Source: Roseiconus nitratireducens (GTDB taxonomy: Bacteria; Planctomycetota; Planctomycetia; Pirellulales; Pirellulaceae). From it: a stretch of DNA of 59,580 nucleotides. This document shows positions 18,733 to 26,900 of the stretch, piece by piece. The notes beneath the pieces were generated by a model, which saw nothing but the letters and a program-made list of their open reading frames with translations, was not told the DNA's origin and searched no databases. The position numbers and the translations under genes were made by a program. The DNA lies in NCBI RefSeq assembly GCF_008629675.1, contig NZ_VWOX01000026.1, positions 1 through 59,580 on the forward strand, read 5' to 3'. Each line of letters begins with the position of its first letter. Positions within the stretch are counted from its first letter, which is position 1.

Positions 18733-19632
18733 ATGGACCCTGTCATTACCACCGATGCATTGACCATGCATTTCCGCCGCTGTGACGCGCTGATGGGAGT
18801 CGATCTCTCGATCCAGCCCGGAACGGTCTTCGCTCTGTTGGGTGAGAACGGCGCCGGAAAGACCACCTTGATTCGCATCTTGACCGGCTTCCAGGAACCG
18901 ACCAGTGGAAGCTGCACGGTTTGCGGCATTGACCCGTTGCGTGACCCGCAAGCCGTCCGTCGCCAAATCGGCTACGTCAGCGACGCGCCCGCCCTGTACG
19001 ACTGGATGACGGTGGCGCAGATCGGCGGTTTCACGGCGTCGTTCTACGACCAGACGTTTCTGCCGCAATACGAAGCGGCGATCCGGCGGTACGACGTCCG
19101 TCCGGAACAAAAGATCCGACACCTCTCCAAGGGACAGCGGGCCAAGGTCGCGTTGTCCTTGGCGCTGGCGCACGATCCCGCCGTGTTGATCCTGGATGAA
19201 CCGACCAGCGGACTGGACCCCAAAGTTCGACGCAGCTTCTTGGAATCGATGATCGATCGGGCGGCCACGGGCCGCACCGTGTTTTTATCCAGCCATCAGA
19301 TCAGCGAAGTCGAACGGGTGGCCGACACGATCGCGATTCTGCACCGGGGTCGCATCCGCTTGCACGGCCAACTGTCGGAACTGCGCGAGTCGATTCATGA
19401 GGTCATCATCGATACCGATGATCCGTTACGGGCCATTGCTCCACCGCCGGAGCCGGCGGAGGTGTTGACGGAAGAAACGTCGGGACGTTCGCGGCAATGG
19501 TTTGTCCGCGGATTGGATCCCGAGATGATTCAAGCGTGGCGATCGAGCCCGGGCGTGACGGACGTGCGCACGCGGGTGGCATCATTGGAAGAAATCTTTG
19601 TCGCCTGCACGGGCGAGCTTCAAGCGGTCTGA
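18733..19632 (+). CDS. ABC transporter ATP-binding protein (YtrB/CcmA-like)
   Basis: 299 residues from ATG 18733; earlier starts in this frame overlap the regulator gene. Walker A 'GENGAGKTT' at about 37-45, signature 'LSKGQRAKVAL' near 131 (LSKGQ in place of LSGGQ, usual in this subfamily), Walker B 'LILDEPTSGLDP' near 153, and 'LSSHQISEVERVAD' as H-loop. The C-terminal 90 residues form a regulatory tail, as in CcmA-type ATPases. It powers the large permease encoded 35 bases downstream. Confidence 0.92.
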   Translation: MDPVITTDALTMHFRRCDALMGVDLSIQPGTVFALLGENGAGKTTLIRILTGFQEPTSGSCTVCGIDPLRDPQAVRRQIGYVSDAPALYDWMTVAQIGGFTASFYDQTFLPQYEAAIRRYDVRPEQKIRHLSKGQRAKVALSLALAHDPAVLILDEPTSGLDPKVRRSFLESMIDRAATGRTVFLSSHQISEVERVADTIAILHRGRIRLHGQLSELRESIHEVIIDTDDPLRAIAPPPEPAEVLTEETSGRSRQWFVRGLDPEMIQAWRSSPGVTDVRTRVASLEEIFVACTGELQAV

Positions 19633-19667
19633 AAGGGGCTGGGCGGAAACACCACTGTGGCAAGTTC

Positions 19668-22322
19668 ATGAGTAGCGACACCATCATCGAAACGACACGC
19701 ACCGTCCCGGATCGGTCTTCGTCGACCGCCTGGTTCTGGTGGAAGGAAAGCAAACAGCTTGCGCCCCTGATCATGTTGCTGATCATCGTCGCCGGCTTGA
19801 TCCTGATCATGAACGTGATCAGCACGGCGATCGTCAATCCGGGAGGATTCTGGCTGCCCGACGAAGTCGTGTTGCTGGTCTTTCCGGGACTATTCGCGAC
19901 CGGCGCCGGTCCGTTGATGGTCGGCCAGGAACGTTCGCTGCGGACGATGGAATGGCTGGCCTTGTTGCCGATCTCGGCCAAGCGATTGTTGAGCACCAAG
20001 CTTTCGGTGGCTTTCGCCGGACTGGCACTGATGTGGTGCGTGGTGGCTGTCGGGATCGCCCTGTTCGGCCTGGGCAATCCCCACGACGCCAATTGGACGA
20101 TCGGCCAGCGTCCCTCGCACTCGGACAATCCGATCAGCTATCCGATCTGGATGGTGCATTCGATCTATGTGTTGCTGTCCGGCTTCTACGTCTCCTGGCG
20201 AATTCGGCACACGTTCTACGCGTTGATTCTACTGATCCCGCTGGCGTTTGCACCGATGATTGCGGTCGGGTTGATCGCCGCCTACAACGACCGACCGATG
20301 ATGTCGGGCACCTACGATGTGTTGATCGGTGTCTTCACGCTGTTGGGAATCGCGGTGATGGCACCGTTAAGCTATCGCGCCGCGATGCGGGCCCTCGGCC
20401 CGGAGCGGGCTCCCGCGGCTGTGCCGCTGTTGGAACTTCCCCGACGCTCCTCGGCCGACGCATCCGTCGACGAAACGGCGCCCCGATTCGGCACCCGGGT
20501 TGCGGCGCTGGTGTGGCAATCGATTGAGTCACGACGCGGGATGCTGGTGCTGTTGGTGGCAATGTTGCTCGTCAGTCTGCTGGCATTCATCCGTCTGTGC
20601 AGCATCGATTCGCGACTTCGCGGCATCGACCAGTTCTTGCCTTTTGTCACCTTGCTGGCGCCGCTGGCGGTGTGTTGGTTGGGAACGGCGGTGTTCAAGC
20701 AGGACGGTGCCATCGAGCAGATTCGCTTCCTGGCCGATCGAGGCATCACGCCTCAGACGGTGTACTACGCTCGGCACGCAATTCCCGTCGCAATCCTGGC
20801 CACGGGCTTGCTGCTGTACGCCGGCTGGGCGTTGACCACCGTAGGCGGATGGGACCGCGACCGCACGCCCGTTCCCAGCCTGATCACCGTTGCCGCCGTG
20901 GTGTTTCTGTTCTACAGCGTTTCGCAGTGGGTCAGCCAGCTCGTCCGAACACTGCTGCTGGCGGTGATTCTGGGGCCGATCATTTCCGTCATCGTCACCG
21001 TTTGGCTGCTGACCGCCTACACTCAACTTGCCTTGCCGACGGCGGCACTGGTGATCGTCAGTCTGCTACCGCTGCTGGCGACGCGAGTGGTGATGCGACG
21101 GTACATGGACGCCACGGATCGCCCGCTGGCATTTGTTGTCGCGGCAGGCGTCGTGGCAGCCATGGTGATCGTTCCGATCGTCTTTGCCATCGCCTTTGTC
21201 CGGGGCGTTCCCGGGATGACTGCCGAGCAGCGCAACACGCTGCTTGCCGAGGCGCATTCAGCCCGTCGCCAAACCGCCTCTCCGGTCCAGTTGATGTTCT
21301 TGGATTGGAGAAGCAATGCCGAACGCACGCTCGTTCCGGACAGCCAGAAAGACCTGATCGAGAAGATTCGCAACAGCCTGAACGCCAACTCCCAGGACCC
21401 GCGACAGTGGATCAACGGCCTGGAAACATTGCGGCAAGGGTCGTTTCCACTTCAGGGTGACTTCTACGCCCTCGACCGGTTCCAATCGGCGTTTGTCCTG
21501 CATCGGATGCGTTGGCGGCAAGACAATGACGCGGAATCTTTCGAGCGGTTTGCTCCCTGGCTGGATACCGCTTCGGTTCTGTTGAAGGGTCTGCGTCGCA
21601 GTCGACAGGTCGCGCAACAAGAAATCGCCGATCGTTTGGAGGTGACTTTGATCGAGACGTTGCGCACACCGGAGATGAGGCCGCATCGCGACGCACCCGC
21701 GGTTCGGTCGGCGGTTGCCTCGATCGGCACACCGGCCTCTCGCGCCGCCGCCCGGCGACGGGCCGTCCTGGCTTCCTGGGTTCAGCGCCAGGACCCGCAG
21801 TCACGATCATCGCGAGACCATGTCGCCGCCCTGGAAACCATGCCCCGTGGTCTGGTCGCGTGGTTGGACGAACCGCTGTACGAATCCTTCGTGTTGGCAG
21901 CGCTGGACGGTATTCAAGCGAGCAAGAATCGGTCCGATGATGGTTCTTGGCGACGCCGATTGCACTCGCTGGCAAGTCCCAAAGGCGTGTTCGAATCCAG
22001 CCAGTACAGTGACCGATTCCGCCAACTGCCGGCGGCGGCCACGATGGGTGAAAACTACTTCGCCGGTCCCGGCCAGCTTTGGGGTCGAGCCTGGGAATAC
22101 GTCGATGTGGCGGAGTTTCTGCAAGCGGGTGATGACACGACTTCGCCGGCTCCGGGCATCACATCCGAAAGTGCACCCTCCGAGCCAACCGCGACGCCGG
22201 GCAGCCAGGCGTCCGAGCCCGAAGCGTCCAATGCGGATCCGTCCGGATCTGCCGACACGCTGTCGCTGCGTGATTCGATCGCAGCCAACAATCAAATCAC
22301 TCCCACGGAACCGATCCGATGA
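19668..22322 (+). CDS. Large ABC-2-like permease with C-terminal extra domain
   Basis: 884 residues from ATG 19668. The frame opens earlier but overlaps the ATPase gene. About 12 hydrophobic helices occur in two groups: residues 25-240 ('WWKESKQLAPLIMLLIIVAGLIL', 'GPLMVGQERSLRTMEWL' amphipathic elbow) and 285-510. The 370-residue soluble C-terminus is rich in Arg/Asp/Gln and ends in a Ser/Pro/Glu-rich tail. The membrane part matches ABC-2/YtrC-like exporters; I do not recognise the soluble part. It overlaps the next gene by ATGA, so the two are made together. Confidence 0.8.
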   Translation: MSSDTIIETTRTVPDRSSSTAWFWWKESKQLAPLIMLLIIVAGLILIMNVISTAIVNPGGFWLPDEVVLLVFPGLFATGAGPLMVGQERSLRTMEWLALLPISAKRLLSTKLSVAFAGLALMWCVVAVGIALFGLGNPHDANWTIGQRPSHSDNPISYPIWMVHSIYVLLSGFYVSWRIRHTFYALILLIPLAFAPMIAVGLIAAYNDRPMMSGTYDVLIGVFTLLGIAVMAPLSYRAAMRALGPERAPAAVPLLELPRRSSADASVDETAPRFGTRVAALVWQSIESRRGMLVLLVAMLLVSLLAFIRLCSIDSRLRGIDQFLPFVTLLAPLAVCWLGTAVFKQDGAIEQIRFLADRGITPQTVYYARHAIPVAILATGLLLYAGWALTTVGGWDRDRTPVPSLITVAAVVFLFYSVSQWVSQLVRTLLLAVILGPIISVIVTVWLLTAYTQLALPTAALVIVSLLPLLATRVVMRRYMDATDRPLAFVVAAGVVAAMVIVPIVFAIAFVRGVPGMTAEQRNTLLAEAHSARRQTASPVQLMFLDWRSNAERTLVPDSQKDLIEKIRNSLNANSQDPRQWINGLETLRQGSFPLQGDFYALDRFQSAFVLHRMRWRQDNDAESFERFAPWLDTASVLLKGLRRSRQVAQQEIADRLEVTLIETLRTPEMRPHRDAPAVRSAVASIGTPASRAAARRRAVLASWVQRQDPQSRSSRDHVAALETMPRGLVAWLDEPLYESFVLAALDGIQASKNRSDDGSWRRRLHSLASPKGVFESSQYSDRFRQLPAAATMGENYFAGPGQLWGRAWEYVDVAEFLQAGDDTTSPAPGITSESAPSEPTATPGSQASEPEASNADPSGSADTLSLRDSIAANNQITPTEPIR

Positions 22323-23683
22323 ACGCACCGGCTACCTCTCGCGATTTGACCCTGTATGGCGTGGTTCTGACACCGATCACCTTGTTGATCCTGTTGCTGG
22401 TCGGATCGGCCGTGCGTTGGCAAATTGGTCAGGGTCAGATCGAGCCTTTGATGGCGGACGAGTTTGGAAGCAAAACGATGGCGGCACCCTCGCCGATCGC
22501 CCATCGCTACGAATCGCAAACCTCCGCCGCACAGACCGCCGCTTTCCGCGAAGTCGTTCACGCCAGCACTTCGCTGTGCGACACCTATCGCGAGCTGTTG
22601 CTGGCGGATGAAGAACGAATCGAAGAGCGGATTGATCTGTCTGGACCGCTTGCGGATGCCGACTGGCCGCTGGCACCGTTCGTTCAGCGGTTCGCCTCCG
22701 ATGCTCAGCCGGTCCTCCGCGCCTTCGATGACCTGGATTTTGACGCAAAGCCGTTCTGGCTTCCGCTGGCGCTGGACAACAGGGGAGAGTCTTGGAGCGA
22801 CATTGCCGAATTTCGGTCGCTCGCCAACGTGTTACGATTGGAATTTCAGGATGCCGTCCGGCAATCCGAACCGGACCGGGCTTTGGCAGCGCTGCGTCGG
22901 CTACACCAGGCATTCGAGAAGCCGATTCCTCCGGGATTTGTCTATTTCGAGAACACACGCTTGCAATGCTATCGCATGCTGTTCGACTCTGTGCTGTGGT
23001 CGCTTTCCTCGGGAATCTGGAATGAAGAGCAGCTGCAGCAACTGCAGACATTGCTGTCCTCTCCCATGGACCTGAATGGCCGCGCGAAACAGGCCGCCGA
23101 AGCGAACCTGCTCGATCACGCCCGCTGGCTGAGGAACGGTGAACGGTTTGAGAGCTATTCCGACGGCGTGCTGGATGACTTTGCCACCGCGCCTTCCAAT
23201 CGGCTCGCGTTCCTGCGATCTCACCAGGAGCAAATGGAGCGGATCGATGTCACCCGTCCAAGCCGGGTCCTTCGCGGTGCCGACGGAATTGACCCGCAAG
23301 TTGTTGTGGGCCTGGGTGAGTTGGACACGTTGCTGCAGATTCCGTTCACCACGGACGCCGATCAGCGAGCCCGCTCCTTTTCATTCACCGATTCGATCGT
23401 CTACGCCGACTGGTTGCATCTGAATCGACAAAGACTGGCGCGGACCGGGGTCGCAATCGCTCAATACGAGCTCGAGAACGGCTCCTTCCCGGACAGCCTT
23501 TCCCAGCTTTCGAAGGTCGGATTGCCGGTGTCCGAAACCCAAAACGTATTCGGATCGTCCTTCGGGTACGAAGTCGACGGGCAGGATGCGTGGCTGAGCA
23601 ACACCGTCGAAGGCGAGGTGGGGTTGAAGTTGCCGGTCCCGGTGTATCGGAACTGGCGATTCCATCGGGTTCGCATTCGCTAG
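22319..23683 (+). CDS. Membrane-anchored protein of unknown function, partner of the ABC permease
   Basis: 454 residues from ATG 22319, overlapping the permease stop by four bases. One N-terminal membrane helix (about 13-34) is followed by a long soluble, probably extracytoplasmic, mostly helical domain without a family I can name. Conserved-looking pieces include 'RTGVAIAQYELENGSFPDSLSQL' near 385-410, which resembles the tail of type II pseudopilin-like and other planctomycete secreted proteins. Its coupling to the transporter suggests a sensor or assembly role in the same complex. The function is unknown. Confidence 0.75.
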   Translation: MNAPATSRDLTLYGVVLTPITLLILLLVGSAVRWQIGQGQIEPLMADEFGSKTMAAPSPIAHRYESQTSAAQTAAFREVVHASTSLCDTYRELLLADEERIEERIDLSGPLADADWPLAPFVQRFASDAQPVLRAFDDLDFDAKPFWLPLALDNRGESWSDIAEFRSLANVLRLEFQDAVRQSEPDRALAALRRLHQAFEKPIPPGFVYFENTRLQCYRMLFDSVLWSLSSGIWNEEQLQQLQTLLSSPMDLNGRAKQAAEANLLDHARWLRNGERFESYSDGVLDDFATAPSNRLAFLRSHQEQMERIDVTRPSRVLRGADGIDPQVVVGLGELDTLLQIPFTTDADQRARSFSFTDSIVYADWLHLNRQRLARTGVAIAQYELENGSFPDSLSQLSKVGLPVSETQNVFGSSFGYEVDGQDAWLSNTVEGEVGLKLPVPVYRNWRFHRVRIR

Positions 23684-23740
23684 ACGCTGCCTGAAACGCC
23701 CGAAGCTCTGACTTTCAGCCCGGTTTTTCTGCAACGTCGC

Positions 23741-23793
23741 CTTTTGCTCCGCAAAAGCAGCAGGAATCAACGCAGCTTTCACGGAGTGAAAGC
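23741..23793. repeat. Two perfect tri-loop hairpins between transporter and kinase genes
   Basis: CTTTTGC-TCC-GCAAAAG (23741-23757) and GCTTTCAC-GGA-GTGAAAGC (23775-23793) lie 17 bases apart in the 240-base gap after the accessory gene. Both are perfect stems with three-base loops. Neither is followed by a T-run, so a rho-independent terminator is doubtful; a dispersed palindromic repeat fits better. Confidence 0.5.
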
Positions 23794-23880
23794 CGACGAT
23801 CGATCACCGACCCGCTGCTATAGCCACTTTTCAGAAGACCGACGCATTTTTTGCGTTGCGCGCCCGGGCCGTTCGTCTCT

Positions 23881-23906
23881 GTCAAAATAGACTCATCCAT
23901 TTTGAC
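23881..23906. promoter_or_regulatory. Inverted repeat directly upstream of the giant kinase gene
   Basis: GTCAAAAT (23881-23888) and ATTTTGAC (23899-23906) are perfect 8-base arms around a 10-base spacer that contains AGACTC. The second arm ends 17 bases before ATG 23924. The centre-to-centre distance of 18 bases fits a dimeric DNA-binding protein, or a 5' leader hairpin that could mask the start. TAGACT (23887-23892) is a possible -10. Confidence 0.4.
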
Positions 23907-23923
23907 TTTGACTGACGCCGAAA

Positions 23924-26900
23924 ATGTCTGCTTCCCAGCCACAACGCGACGAGACGCTCGACCCCACCCTGGAGGTGGAGCTCGCTGAGTTACTGGATCG
24001 GTACCTGACCGAGCGTCAGCAGGGGACGGCGGTCAGTCGCGAACAATGGTTGGCTCTGCATCCCCAGCACGCCGACCGTCTGGCGGCGTGGCTGGACAGT
24101 GCCGATCTGTTCGGCCGCACCGAGGAGCAGGCGTTCGACGTGCAGCCTCCGGACCGCACCCCGGCCAACTGCGGAATGCCAGATGCAATCGGCGACTACG
24201 AGATTCTGAGCGAACTGGGCCGCGGGGGCATGGGCGTCGTGTACTCGGCCCGTGAGAAATCGCTCGACCGCGTCGTCGCATTGAAGGTGATGCGTTTCGG
24301 CATCGTCGACCCGAAGGCACTCGAGCGATTCCAACGGGAAGCCGAGACGGCCGGCGCATTGCATCACACCAACATCGTCCCGGTGTACGCCACCGGCAGG
24401 GAAGGGGACCACAGCTGGTACGCGATGCAAAAGATCGACGGACAAAGCCTGGCGGGCCGCATCGCTTGCGCCCGGGAGGATGATCAGCCGGTGCCGCTGG
24501 AGGAAGTGTTGCTGGTCGGTATCCAGGCGGCCGAAGCGTTGCACCATGCCCACCAGCGCGACGTGGTTCATCGCGATGTCAAACCGGCCAACCTGATCGT
24601 CGACCCCGAGCAGCGGGTGTGGCTGACCGACTTCGGCTTGGCACGACGACTGGTGGACGTCGGCGCGACAATGACCGGCACGATGCTGGGAACGCCGCGG
24701 TACATGAGTCCGGAACAGGCCGATCTGCGAAACACCGAAGTCGATCACCGCAGCGACATTTACTCGCTCGGGGCGACACTGTACGAACTGGCCACGGGCC
24801 GGCCACCGTTCGAAGGCGACGATCCGCTGGAGATGATTGGCAAGATCCGACACGACGAACCGGAGCGGCTGACGAACCTGCGACCCGATTTGACCCGCGA
24901 CTTGGAGGTCGTGTTACAAAAGGCGATGGCCAAAGAACCGGGCCGTCGCTACCAAACTGCGTCCGCGTTGGCCGACGATCTGCGAGCGATCCGCGACGAC
25001 CATCCGATTCAGGCGCGTCCCTTGTCGGTGCTTGAAAAGGCGGCTCGTTGGTCACGAAAGCATCAGGGGCGGTTGCGGACCGCCGCCACCGCCACGGTTG
25101 CCACGGCAGCCGGCGTGGCACTCCTTTTGGCGGCCCTGAATCGTTGGAACGAGAGCCGGCTGGGACAGTTTCGTTTGCGCTCCGGCGGGGCACCGTCGGT
25201 TGCCTACCTTCATCCGCTGGGCGAATCCGACCTGGCTGACGACGCGGTGGAACTGGCCGTGCCCATGCAGGGATTTTCAAAGCTTCCCGCGGGAGACTAC
25301 CACGCAACGATTGCCACCCGCGGCACGTGGAGCCGCGACGTGACGGTCCCGATCACCCGCGGCATGCCGTCCGATTACCGGTTGAGCCAGCAACCATCGG
25401 ATCAGAAGGAAGTCTCCCTGGACGGGGCTTTGGTGGTCACGCTGCAAGGTGATCGGCAGCCGGCGATCCTGTGGCAACGCGATGGCCAAATGCGCCGCAT
25501 CACGTTGGACGGCCGAGCCGATTGGGAATTGGATGGACGCTTCGTCCCCACCCTCGTGACGGACATCGATGCGGACAACACGGCTGATGGGGACGAATCC
25601 CGTCAGCCGATCGACTTCGCTTTCACCCAGCAAGCTTCGGATCATCGCCATGGCCATCGAACCCTGGACGACGACTCGCTGTTTGCCGGCGGTGTCTATG
25701 CCTTGCGAACCAAGATCGATTTGAATGGCGACGGCAAGGGCGACACGCTGGTCGCGGCCACAGACCGACAAGCCTTGATGGCGGTCAATCATCAAGGCGA
25801 CGTGCTGTGGTCCCGAGCGTATTCCTTTGGCGGGCTGTCGGAGGAAAGTGTGATTGCGGATCCGAGTGGGCGACGTCGGTTTTCGTTCCCGGGCGTGTTC
25901 GGTTTGCGTGACGTCGGCGACTTCGACGACGACCAGATCAGCGACGTCCTCGCCACGCTGGCGCATGTTCGTGGCAACGCCCCGACGGAAGTCTGTCTCG
26001 CGCTTTTAAGCGGACAGACAGGCCGTGTCATTCGCTCTTTTAAACACCAAATCAAGGCGACCGACGGGACGCTTTGGCCCGTCGATGGGCTGTTCGAAGT
26101 GGGACGCCACCAATTGCGTTCCCATCGCGGATTGACTTTCGGAGTCGATTCCACGCGACGCGCCTCCAGATCCCGGATCTACGAATTCCATGTCCGTCAG
26201 AGCACGACCGGTTATCCCTTTCGCGTCGCTCTTCCCTCGCCCCCGCGATTCATCCACAGCCGCGAGACCGACTGGGCCGTCTGTCTGAGTGGTGATCAGT
26301 GTCGGCGCTACGATCTGCGAACGGGCCAAGAAGTAACACCGGCTATTCAGCTTCCGTTCATGCCGGCACGCAGTCCGGCGATTGCCCGCGCCGGCGACGA
26401 GGTCCTGCTGGTATTCCATTCTGCTGACCAACAGGTGACTCCCGGTGTCGGCAGCTCGGGGATCCAAGTTGTCGCCTACGGAATCAAGGGCGACAAACGG
26501 TGGCAACGGCAGCTTGCCGAAATTGACTGGGGGGAATCCATCGGACGAAACCAGAACGATTGGCCGCTGGTGACCGACCTGAACGACGACGGGATCGACG
26601 AGATCGTGGTCCCCACGCACGGACCGCGTTACGGTCAGGAAATCGGTGTGCAACTGCTCGGGTCGACCGACGGCCGGCCGTCGTGGGCGGCCTCGCGAGT
26701 ACCTCAACTTTACTGCAGCGCCGATCCGTGTATCAGCCGAGTCGGTGTGACAGCCGATATCGACGCGGACGGCACTCGCGATCTGGCCACCGCATCGATC
26801 GCAGGTCCGGGATCCGACACGGCCACGTTGGGGGCGACTTTAAAAACCGGGGACGCCTTCGTCTACGTTGATTGGATCTCCGGCCGTACCGGTCAACGAT

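Noticed and set aside
23741..23793. Rho-independent terminator after the accessory gene
   Set aside because: The hairpins are perfect but no T-run follows; listed as palindromic repeats instead.
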